DNA of 62,000 nucleotides, from contig NC_087071.1 in NCBI RefSeq assembly GCF_963678635.1, positions 10,429,088-10,491,087 on the forward strand. The letters run 5' to 3'. The stretch comes from Symsagittifera roscoffensis (lineage: Eukaryota > Xenacoelomorpha > Acoela > Convolutidae). The notes under the pieces are model-generated. The model searched no databases, was not told where the DNA came from, and saw nothing but the letters and a program-made list of their open reading frames with translations. The translations under genes were made by a program, and so were the position numbers. Shown piece after piece: positions 36,412 through 45,689 of the stretch; position 1 is the stretch's first letter; each line of letters starts with the position of its first letter.

Positions 36412-37160
36412 CCGCGAATAAAATTAGCCGCGACTTGGTTTCCCTACTAAAGTTGGGAGGATTTAATTTGACCAAATTTGTCAGTAATGCTGATGAAATC
36501 ACCTCAGCAATGAACCCTGAGGATTGCGATACCGCGTCTTCACATATCAAGGAAATATATAACGGTGCCGAACAATCATCGCATGTCTTAGGTCTTAAGT
36601 GGGACCATGTGAAAGACACATTGGTTGTTAGCAGAGGCTTGGATTGTCCTCTCGATAAGGCAATAACTCGACAAACCGTCTTGAGTTTCGTCTCTTCTGT
36701 GTTTGACCCTGTTTGGTTGGTAGCTCCATACACAGTTAGGATTCGTCTTCTGCTTAAAAATATTTGGAAAATCAGGGGCCAAAGTTGGGACGACGAATTG
36801 CTGGAAGACATGAGAGATAAGTTTCTCGAGTGGAACTCCGGTCTCCCTCTCTTAGGGCAATTGACTATTCCCCGTTGTTACTTCACAAAACCTGTGGATC
36901 AAATTGAGCTCCACATGTTCGGTGATAGCTCGCAGGATGTTTTCTGTGCGGTTGGGTTTTGCGTGCGCGACTCTCGAATTCGCACAAAACTCAAATATAC
37001 TTCTTCTTTGATGAAGCTCGCGTTGGGCCCATCAAAGCGCTATCTATGCCGAAGCTACAGCTTGAAGCTGCTCTGCTCGCCACACGACTAAAAGATGATA
37101 GACTGACCGCCCTTACTGTCACTATTAATCATGTCTACAGTACAACAGTTTGCAGTGGCT
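36412..37160 (+). pseudogene. BEL/Pao RT C-terminus and A17/RNase H-like region
   Basis: The frame 36435-37091 holds LKLGGFNLTKFVSN, HVLGLKWD and FVSSVFDPVWLVAPYTVRIR, the conserved block following BEL reverse transcriptase (Pfam Peptidase_A17 region), and then ELHMFGDSSQDVFCAVGF, the start of its RNase H. A neighbouring frame continues with MPKLQLEAALLATRL. Confidence 0.82.
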
Positions 37161-37639
37161 AAACTCCACTGAAAATTTACCTGTGTTCGTCGCTATTCGT
37201 GTCGGCGAAATCCTCGAATCGACCTGAGCGGCGATAATCCAGCTGATACCGGTACGCGGGGATTTCTTCGGAAGCCCTCAAGGATAGCAGCTGGGTTATT
37301 GGTCCGAGCACTCTCAGGACTAATGATTGGCCGTTTATACCCGACGAACGTGTAATCAACCAAATTCGTTTGAAGGGTCCTTTTGTGATGTTGATAATTG
37401 CTTCCCAAACACGGTTTCAATTGGAAAAGGTTCAGTTCCTTTACGAGATATAAACGATCAGTCGCTTTTATGTTGATGATGCTGCCTTCACGTAAGCATT
37501 TTCGTGGTAAGGACTTACGAATCACCGGCCCCACTGAACTTGATATTGCAGAAAGCAAACTGATTCATCTTGCTCAGATGGAATCCTTCCCCGTTGAGTT
37601 AAAAACACTCACCGCTGGCAAACCTATTAAGAATAGTAG

Positions 37640-38470
37640 TAAAATTTAAAATTGCCACATACTCGCCATTCATCGGTCACGCTGGTATCATTCGTTCCAC
37701 CAGACGGATAGTGCGCTTGGTGAATACCGAGTTTGATACTATTACTCGACGCCCGACATACCCTAGTTCGTTTGTTGGCCCGCAGCCTCCACCACAAGCA
37801 TTTTCATCAAGGTTTAGACTACGTGCGCTCCGTTCTAAACATGAAATAAGCAATACCTGGGTTGCGTCGACTACTTCGGTCTATCGAAAATCAATTTGCA
37901 ACAAGCCGTTAACGCAAAGCAAGTACCATCCAGCCTATTATCTCCGATTTACCTGTCGAACGTCTGGGATATAAGCAACTACCCTTTAATCATACGGGTG
38001 TGGATAACTTTGGACCGCTTTACGTTCCGGTTCGCAGAAGCACTGAAAAAAGATGGGTATTTTTTTTTACTTGCCTCACCACCAGGGCTGTACACCTTGA
38101 GTTTGTACCATCTCTGGACACCAGTTCTTGTGTCATGGGCATTGAAAGGTGCATTGCGCGTCGTGGTACACCAAGCACAATCTGGTCGTATAACGACACG
38201 AAATTCGTTGGTGCGGAAAAGGAACTACTTGCCTGCATCAAGGGCTGGAATGGCATGACACACAAAAGTGTTGCTTCGAAATTTAACCCGCCAGGCGAAC
38301 CTCATCATGGCGGCTCCTGGGAGCGCCTCGTCCCAAGCGTGAAGCGCGTCCTGTACGACATACTAGGCACTAGGCGTGTCACCGAAGAGATGTTAGGAAC
38401 AACCTTATGCTTAGTTGAGCAGGCTTTGAATTCGAGGCCAATCACTCCCGTTAGTACTGATTCACGTTAG
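37640..38470 (+). pseudogene. BEL/Pao integrase
   Basis: A degraded zinc-binding part (SPFIGHAGIIRSTRRI region near 37660-37715) leads to a core with VDNFGPLYV-like sequence, TCLTTRAVHLEFV, YNDTKFVGAEKEL and PGEPHHGGSWERLV. A D-x-x-E series is recognisable (Asp in the first block and in YNDTKF, Glu in GSWERL). Frame 38000-38470 carries most of it. Confidence 0.85.
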
Positions 38471-38639
38471 CCCGGAGTTAGAAGCGTTAACCCCAAACCA
38501 CTTTTTGCTTGGATAACATGCCACAAGCTTTCCTTCGCTTTTACCTGGGGAACACTTCGATCACAAGAAAAGGTACGTGCGAGCGCAGTCATATGCTAAC
38601 ACGATTTGGTCTCGTTGACTTCGCGAATATATTCCCTCG

Positions 38640-38800
38640 CTGAAAAAGTGGCACACTCTTTCTGACTTCACTCTTAAAACAGGCGATCTCGAGTGGGTGA
38701 TTGAGCCCGATAGTCCGCGTCGGTACTACCCTCTCGCCCGAATCGTCAAGCTAAACTACGGACAGGAGGTTGCGCTCGATCCGCCCTTGTTAGGACCGCA
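38640..38800 (+). pseudogene. BEL/Pao integrase tail (DUF5641-like)
   Basis: KKWHTLSDFTLKTGDLEWV followed by RRYYPLARIVKLNYGQE matches the C-terminal domain that ends BEL polyproteins. It lies directly before the polypurine tract. Confidence 0.75.
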
Positions 38801-38849
38801 ACCCGTGAAGTCACTCGGCCGACCGTTAAGCTCACTCCGATTCTTCCTT

Positions 38850-38864
38850 CTTCAGGGGGGGGGA
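38850..38864 (+). promoter_or_regulatory. BEL/Pao polypurine tract
   Basis: CAGGGGGGGGGA directly before TGTTGCAACG is the usual primer site for plus-strand DNA synthesis at the U3 border. Confidence 0.7.
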
Positions 38865-39005
38865 TGTTGCAACGCAAATATAAAACAAGAGTATAATATA
38901 AAATAAGCACAGTTGGCCGAGCGGACTAAGACAAAGTAACGTAACATAACAGTTGACGTAGGTTCGAGTCCCCCACCTGCCTTGTATTATTATACTAAAA
39001 ACGGG
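38865..39005 (+). repeat. Start of BEL/Pao 3' LTR (end not determined)
   Basis: TGTTGCAACGCAAATATAAA is a typical BEL LTR start. The other LTR is not in the window, so the right border cannot be set; I mark only the region up to the tRNA-like block and its flank. Confidence 0.5.
38907..38982 (+). other. tRNA-like block with A and B boxes inside the LTR
   Basis: TTGGCCGAGCGGACTAAG is an almost ideal A box of the Leu/Ser tRNA type and GGTTCGAGTCCC an ideal B box, spaced about 33 bp. The acceptor arms (GCACAGT against ACCTGCC) and part of the T stem do not pair, so a working tRNA is unlikely. It may be a tRNA-derived insertion or an internal pol III promoter of the LTR. Confidence 0.55.
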
Positions 39006-39770
39006 GGTTATATCCTTTTTTAACTGTTTTTTGGTTCTATTCGGTTCAACCTTGATTAAAGCTGTCAGCCAAAAAGAGCATTTTGTCTCAAGAACGTTAC
39101 CGACCGGTTCTTGTGGCTAGCTTGCGCCAAATGATCTTACAAACGAGTTGTACCGAAACAATCGGAAGTTGATTTTGTGATCTTGATTATGCAAACCGTT
39201 TACAATTGCTTATGTCTTGTTATGTGTGGTGTGTTTACCGAAAAATACCCATAATTAAATTTGTTTAATACAGTTTTTTCAGAGATTGAGCGCACAACCG
39301 GAAACTGTCCTCAAATTAACAATAACTTATATGCAAGCTCAATTATTTCAAGACTAAATTTTTGCGCAAAATAAAATCAGTTTTGTTGCAATTTCATAAA
39401 ATTCGCTAATTAAATGTATAGAACGCATTGCAGTTCTATGATTAGTAGAAAAAGTTTGAACAGAAGGAAATCAATCAAACTGGTAACCTGTCATTTTTTG
39501 AGCATTTTTTGGAAGCCAGTTTCTTTCTTTTTGTTATCATCTCTGTCAAGCTTTCTTTCTGTCTGAAAAATTAGCCTATTTTTTCAAAACATTTCTGAAA
39601 TTGAGTGTAATGCTCTTTTTAAATTAATTGGGTCTGTTCCAACTGTTTGCTAATACCCAGCTCGAGATACTCACTTTATGTTTCGACTTTCGAAGCCAAG
39701 CACATGTCAGTGCTCGGCCGAAAAACGATAGTTGAGACGTGTATTTGGGCCGATCACAATGTCGAATTTT
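39006..39770. other. No gene seen
   Basis: May include the rest of the BEL LTR. No frames or motifs are supported. Confidence 0.35.
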
Positions 39771-39771
39771 A

Positions 39772-40075
39772 CCTCGAGCACGGTCGAGCACGGTCAAGCA
39801 CAGTCGAGCACGGTCGAAACACACATTTCTCCAGTCGATCACAGTCGAAAACATTTCTTGTTTGGATCGAGCACGGTCGAGCGCCTTTTTTTGGTCCAGC
39901 ACGGTCGACTCATATCTTGCTTGGGCTGAGCACTGACGAGCACAATTTTTTTTGGTCGAGCACGGTCGAAACATATCTTGCTTGGGTCAAGCACGGTCGC
40001 GCACTTTTGTTAAGATCAAGCACGGTCCAAACATACCAATTGTCGGTCGAGACGGTCGAAATAGAAAGTGAGCAT
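39772..40075 (+). repeat. TCGAGCACGG minisatellite
   Basis: Short units TCGAGCACGG and longer ones of roughly 55-65 bp with GGTCGAAACATATCTTGCTT recur. Long frames appear in several phases on both strands because the unit lacks stops. Confidence 0.85.
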
Positions 40076-40839
40076 CTCGACCAGGGTTACTATATATCCC
40101 TCTCATAACCACCAAAACGACTATAATTTTTATTTCCTGCATCCAGTCAGTAAATATAATTTTGAATTTCAAGTGCATCTCTTAACATGCTGTGTGTCAG
40201 ATGGCGCATTTTTACTATTTTATGTTTTTTGAGCCGATTAAGATCAATCACTTGACGAGTTCGGCCTAAATATCTTGCTTTTTACAACCCAACTCCATTT
40301 GTTTTGCTAGATTCTCGTGCAGAGCAAACATGATTGTCATAAAGTTTCCTTTTATAAGTAGCTTTTATTGAATGAAGGATAATCATACCAATTGCAACAG
40401 TTCCCTTGACTAAAAAACTATAAAAACTATACAGAAATTATCAACAAAATCTATACCAAGCATTTCTTCTTTACTGGGTTCATATGTTTAGCTTTTTTTA
40501 ATTAATGGAATCGCATGCTGACTTCACATTTTTACCAGGAGTCAGAACGTTTCCACTTTTTTGTAATAGAATAGTTTATTAAACAAACCCATTGGCTTAC
40601 TGCAATCGTATTTTTGAAAGTATTCGTTTCTCTAGATATAAATTATCGGCAAAGGTAAACTAGTTAATATTTAAGAAGGGAGCTAACTCTAATTGAAGCA
40701 TATTGAATGTGTGTAGTTGGCTAGGTCTAGATGTGTTGAACAAGGTTATGTGGCTTCTCTGGGATAGGTTTTTGCAGACCGACAAAAAATATATATTCAG
40801 ATGATCTGAAAGAAGCCAAGAGTTTCAGAACCGAACGCA
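40076..40839. other. No gene seen
   Basis: AT-rich DNA between two related minisatellite tracts. Confidence 0.4.
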
Positions 40840-41470
40840 ACATAGCACTCTGGGGTCGAACACAGTCGAGCGCTTTTTTTCTTCGGTCGAGTCGGTCGAA
40901 ACATAGCACGGTTGGATCGAACGCATTTAACTTTGATCAAGTTGGTCGAAACATAGCACGCCCTGGGTCAATCTCAATGGAACACATTTTTCCTTTGGTC
41001 GAATTGGTCGAAACATAGCACGCTTGGTTCGAACACATTTGAACACATTTTTCTCTCGGTCGATTCGCCCGAAACATAGCACTGTTACGTTGAGCAATAT
41101 GGAACACTTTTTTCTTTTGGTCGAGTTGGTTGAAATATAGCACACTTTGGTCGCACACAGTCATACACAATTTTCTTTTAGTGGAGTCGGTCGAAACATA
41201 ACACTGTTGCGTCGAACACTGCCGAGAACATTTTGTTCTCTGGAGTCGGTCGAATCATATCTACTTTGATTTGGTTCGGTCGAAACATAGCTTGCTTGCT
41301 TGCATCAAACACAGTCCAATACTTTTTCCTTCGGTTTAGTCGGTTGAAAAGTAGCCAACTTGGGTCGAGTCGGTGGAAACATAGCTGGCTTCCATCGAGA
41401 ACAGTCGATCGATTTAGGCCGAGTCGATCGAAAAAGCTATTTTTTAATCGATTTGGTTGAAATATAGTCA
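40840..41470 (+). repeat. 61-bp minisatellite (GGTCGAAACATAGCAC)
   Basis: The motif GGTCGAAACATAGCAC or a variant falls at about 40894, 40944, 41006, 41068, 41128 and 41189, a period near 61 bp, and continues degenerately to 41470. It is related to the tract at 39772-40075. Confidence 0.85.
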
Positions 41471-43675
41471 TTTTTGGACGAGTTAGTCAAAAAATATGTC
41501 AAACATCTCATTCCGGGAAGTCAGGCGTTTTGACTGTCTTCCGTAGAACAGCATGTAGGCAGCTTGTATATCATGTTTGTGGTTAAACTTGACTTTCACG
41601 GGTGCCATTTAAGCATAACCAGTTTTCATATTACCATAGCTTAAGAAAACCAACCAAAAAGTTTTGGAGTAATATATTGCCAAAAAACTCGAATTTTACC
41701 AAATCTACAAATCAACTGAGTTAAACATTAGGAATGGTTATTTTTGCAGGACTGATTTAAGCATGAGTTGTTTTTCGTTATCCTCAGATGAAGAGCAGCC
41801 TAATTTTGTCATTTTAGAAACCGATTGTCTGTGCAGCTTTGAGGTATGCAGCAAGGCCATTGAGATCAAAAACCCCAGAAAAAAAAACTGAGGAAATTTC
41901 ACAAACTAAGGGGGCAAACTAAGTACACAAAGTTTTTTCTTTAGTTCACCTCTTACAGCTCAAACTACTGTCATTGGATATAGAAGTTGCAGTTTTCAGT
42001 TTTCAAGCTAGGTAATGAACAAATTTTTCCCGTGCTGGCCGTTTTCTCGATATCGCCAAGATACAGGGATCAATTTTCTAGGGCAACTCTTACTTTTTGC
42101 CTTCCGAATAGACTTGGGACCCTTTTGCTTGTTTTTCATAGTTTTTTTCCCGAGATAAGTAGTCAACTAATTGACACCCCTAGAAAGAAAATTGCCGGCC
42201 AAACAAGTGATTTTATTCGAGCGTTTTACAAAATAATAATTAGACATAAAATCAATAAAATGATTTTTTTTGCATAAGCAGTTTTTCATCCAATGTAATT
42301 AACTTTACCGCCACAAAATCAATTATGTTAACTTTTTGCGCGACAATCTAGTATCAATGATTTTTTTGCTGCACAAAAATTGCGCTCTTAGACAAGTTGT
42401 TGAAAAAGGAGAAAGTTAGCACGTTAAGAAGCTCAGTCCTCATTGTTATGGCTGCATATTAACCAATTTCAAATATTTTTAACCTATATTAACCAACTTC
42501 AATTGATACAATTTTTAACAAAAATATCAAATACACTCTCTCTCCCACTATGAGTCAAAAACACACTCCTAACGTTCGCATCTAATAAAACAGTACTTAG
42601 CAATGGCTATTCTTTAAACAGTTTACTTTTTCCGAGTTAAAACTTCACATCTGAACAACAATTGAAATTATTTCTGAGTTATTGATCCCAATATTGTCAA
42701 GTTGATCCCAATATCATCAAAATATCGGCCTAAAGTTTCTAAAAAAATGCAGACTCAATGGACTTATAAATAGTATTTTGAGTTTTTTGTAAGTCAAATT
42801 TTGAATACAATCATCTATAATTTTCATGAGACTTCACTACAGGTTTCTTAAAGACGACATCTTAACGTCTGTCCAGTTTTTTTTCTAATAAAAATCTTGT
42901 AAGTGTTTCGCCAAATTCTTTGCACACGATGAACTGATTTCAGGACGTGAGCTCAAAATCACTACCAGATCTATGATGGACTAGCTCGCCTTTAGTTTGC
43001 CCAAACTTTGTTTGATTTGGAGTTACTGTATGCTCTTCATAAACAAAACTCTGTTCACCTTATTCGCAGATTTCTTTTTAACTTAACATTGACAATTATA
43101 ATGATTTGCGTTACTTTGGTTTTATTTTGCCTGCGATGGCGTAAGTATGAGCGGACAAAAGTCACACTATCCAAAAAAATTTCGATGCTCTGTCTCTTTT
43201 CAACAATTTTTCAACACTTTACTTTTTTGCTGAACTTTTTGGACGTTTCCGTTCCAAACTTTGCTTTTTCTATAAATCTCTTCATTTTCGTTTTTCTCAA
43301 AGAGTAGTTGTCGCAATACGTCCGTTTTTTCTGTTTTATTTTTATTTGTTCAAAAATAGCTGAAAATTTGGTTGAATAGTTTCATTTTTTTGAAAACTCA
43401 TTTACAATTACCCTAAGTTTTTGAACCAATCAGAAACAACGCATTGCTATTTTGAAAACGGAGCAATTCAAAAACTTTTAAAAAACTGAAAAAATCTGAA
43501 CAGATTGTAGCTAAATTAAATCAAGATTTGCTGTCTAAATATTGGAGAATTCAGTCCCTTCTGGAACCTGATCTAAACTACATTTTATGATTGGATAAAT
43601 TAGATATTTTACCAATGTAAAGTATTTAATATTAACCAATCATGATCCATCTGACTAACAATCCACTTATTTGTA
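41471..43675. other. No gene supported before the large element
   Basis: Frames at 41987-42277 and 43008-43307 (the latter hydrophobic) have no family features or splice context. The composition changes to A- and C-rich, G-poor sequence only further right. Confidence 0.35.
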
Positions 43676-43969
43676 AGTGCTGAAATTACTTGTAATTTCA
43701 GCACCAGAGAGATTTGAATTTAACTTAGAAATTAGTTGACTCTCCAAGAAGACTTCAGCAACCGCAATAAACCAGTATACCCTAGTTCTATTGAGCCTAG
43801 CAGAGACTAGTTAAACAACCTGAGACTAGATAGTATAAGAGTAAGATTAGGATCGGTATTAGACTAAGAAGTTGCACGAATCTATCCGGCCGAAAATAAG
43901 ATAGCGTGACGAGCAGACGGTGTACCCTATCCGAAATTACTCTATGAGTTATACCCATCGGTCATAACT
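43676..43969 (+). repeat. Candidate 5' LTR
   Basis: The segment starts AGTGCTGAAATTAC and ends CATAACT, giving AGT...ACT ends as in several gypsy-group LTRs, and lies five bases before the candidate primer site. It includes a perfect 13-bp inverted repeat at 43677-43704 and an AATAAA at 43765. No second copy is in the window, so this is unproven. Confidence 0.3.
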
Positions 43970-44292
43970 CATCTGGTGCGACCATAAGTCTCGAACAAGA
44001 CCTTAATAGCTTAGAAATAACCAATAATAGATTAGAATTTAGACAAAACATTTACAAAATGTTATACGACAATAATTTAATCGAAATGTCTCTACGACTC
44101 AATAGATCAGAGCCAATATTCCGAACGATAACAGAACTACCCGGAATTGGAAGAAGACCTCGAACCAGAGACGACATACGACAAAGCAGAAACTTACCAT
44201 ATAGTTATATGATAGTTCGGCAAAAGCCAGAACAAACTTTTGTATTTAGAATACTACTAGCAATGAATTTAGATTTTCATTTGCAAACATAA
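43948..44292 (+). CDS. Leader open frame, unknown
   Basis: The frame is open from 43948 with the first ATG at 44059, giving 77 residues rich in Arg and Asn (IGRRPRTRDDIRQSRNLPY). It starts around the candidate primer site and ends 1.3 kb before gag. It could be a short leader peptide or the first exon of a spliced accessory product, since it supplies an AUG upstream of the AUG-less frame at 45246. No homology is recognised, and it may be chance. Confidence 0.3.
   Translation, partial: VIPIGHNSSGATISLEQDLNSLEITNNRLEFRQNIYKMLYDNNLIEMSLRLNRSEPIFRTITELPGIGRRPRTRDDIRQSRNLPYSYMIVRQKPEQTFVFRILLAMNLDFHLQT
43975..43998 (+). promoter_or_regulatory. Candidate tRNA primer-binding site
   Basis: The complement ends in CCA, preceded by an acceptor-like strand and a TTCGAGA T-loop motif at about the right distance (one base short). 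That is the pattern expected for the 3' end of a tRNA primer. I cannot assign the tRNA. Confidence 0.35.
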
Positions 44293-45245
44293 AATTTTGA
44301 AGTCAATCTTCAAAATCATTTCAGGCGCTAAACAAAATTATTAATACACAATAACGATTGATAAAAAGATCTCAGATCGTTTTCCTAATTTCTGCAGTAA
44401 TATACAAAACATGTTTAAAAAATATTTATTGAAAAAACAAAATAAAAATTAGTAGCATGACAATAAATGGTTAGTAATTATAAATCATCCTGTTGTTCCA
44501 GCTACATCACCTAAACATAACAGCATTCATAAAATCACTAATATCATAAAAATACTAAATCTTTTCTTTACACAAATTTAAATCATTATAAACTTAAATT
44601 CACTCAATTTTAAAATCAGATCATCAAGGCTTATCCTTGGATCTTAAATCATTTTCTATTTAATTAAATTTAAAACTTGATCATCAAGGCCTATCCTTGG
44701 ATCAAAAAGAACAACTTTGTTCTCCCCCACCCACTTCACTAATGTCTAACGACCTCAAACGTCGATTCACTATCCAACCCTTTCTAAAAACCCAGGACTA
44801 ATAGAAATTTTTGAACAAAACTAATCATTCAAATTAGGATAAACAGTGAAGAACTTCGGTTATTCATCCTTCACTTGATCCCCCCTCTTACCAGACCCAG
44901 CATAAATCTTAAACTTAGTAAGTTTAAAATAGTATCTAACGAACTACTCGCGTTCTAATTATACCTGAACCTTGTGGATCGATTTACTATTCTCCAACCC
45001 TGAACACAATCACTACCCTTAAGTAAGATTAAGTAAGTTAACACCTTAGCTTATACTAGCCACGAGAAAGTATAAAATCATTCTTCGGAATCGATATACT
45101 TTTCTCCCCAACCCTGAACAAATAGACCCAGGTTAGGCTAACAAAAAAATCGTAAGGACTAACAGTTTAAGCAAATAGAAATCATTTAACAACCTTTTGC
45201 ACCCGTCATCCTAAACCTTATCTCATTTAAAAACCTAGGAAATAA
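44293..45245 (+). other. Structured leader with repeated hairpins
   Basis: Two copies of GATC-at-CAAGG-loop-CCTTG-GATC hairpins lie at 44619-44643 and 44679-44703. Further stems are AGAACAA/TTGTTCT near 44708, GTGAAG/CTTCAC-like near 44848, CTTAAACTTA/TAAGTTTAA near 44910 and GAAAGTATA/TATACTTTTC near 45065-45103. A motif CGATWYACT...CCAACCC recurs at 44763, 44980 and 45092, twice followed by TGAACA. This is likely cis-acting RNA such as packaging, translation or export signals; that function is inferred. Confidence 0.5.
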
Positions 45246-45689
45246 ACAAACAATCGTTTTTTTCACAATTGTGAAATAGATAACAAAAAATACGACCTTG
45301 TAATCACACCTCATACACAAACAGTTGGATACATTAGAACAAAACGACAAACATTAAAGAGAAAAATAATAACTAAACAAAGACAAATAACACGAAAAAG
45401 ATTTTCAAAAAATCGAAACGCATTTTCAGAATCAGAAACCAACAGTTTAGACGAACTTTATAAACTAAAAGAATCAATAGATAAAAATTGCCCAATTCAC
45501 GATCAATTATATTTCTCTGACTCAGAAACAACTTCAAATTCATCAAAAAGAGGAAAAAGAAGAATAAAAAAGCAGTATAAACACAAACCAGTACATTTAT
45601 ACAATTGGAATCAACCAATTAGACACATTGATAATTACATATTAACAGTCATCGAACGAAAAAATGAGCTCAAGGCACACCCCAGGTGA
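45246..45689 (+). CDS. AUG-less basic frame upstream of and overlapping gag
   Basis: The frame is open for 147 codons after a TAA at 45243 and ends in a TGA at 45687, overlapping the gag start by 26 nt in another phase. It has no in-frame ATG. Residues from about codon 31 form a Lys/Arg-rich tract (KRQTLKRKIITKQRQITRKR), followed by an acidic, leucine-containing segment (SESETNSLDELYKL) and a second basic cluster (SSKRGKRRIKKQYKHK). Arg-rich motifs of this kind bind RNA and act as nuclear signals in regulatory proteins of complex retroviruses, so an analogous role is possible. Expression would need splicing to an upstream AUG or a non-AUG start. It could also be an N-terminal extension domain lost by a frame change. 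Confidence 0.4.
   Translation, partial: TNNRFFHNCEIDNKKYDLVITPHTQTVGYIRTKRQTLKRKIITKQRQITRKRFSKNRNAFSESETNSLDELYKLKESIDKNCPIHDQLYFSDSETTSNSSKRGKRRIKKQYKHKPVHLYNWNQPIRHIDNYILTVIERKNELKAHPR

Larger units (their letters stand above)
34505..38864 (+). mobile_element. BEL/Pao retrotransposon, 5'-truncated and decayed
   Basis: Gag end, zinc knuckle, aspartic protease, reverse transcriptase, A17/RNase H region, integrase and a DUF5641-type tail occur in BEL/Pao order, followed by a G-run polypurine tract and an LTR starting TGTTGCAACG. The 5' LTR and first part of Gag are missing. Many frame changes and stops separate the pieces, which are annotated one by one. Confidence 0.92.

Noticed and set aside
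38907-38982. Functional tRNA-Leu or tRNA-Ser gene
   Set aside because: The boxes are good, but acceptor and T stems do not pair.
39647-40108. Overlapping open frames on both strands over the TCGAGCACGG repeats
   Set aside because: They arise because the repeat unit lacks stops in several phases; the peptides are repeats without domain character.
40840-41470. CRISPR-like regular spacing of about 61 bp
   Set aside because: Units are degenerate along their whole length with no unique spacers, and the DNA is eukaryotic.
43008-43307. Hydrophobic 99-aa frame left of the large element
   Set aside because: T-rich DNA gives such frames by chance; no signal, family or context.
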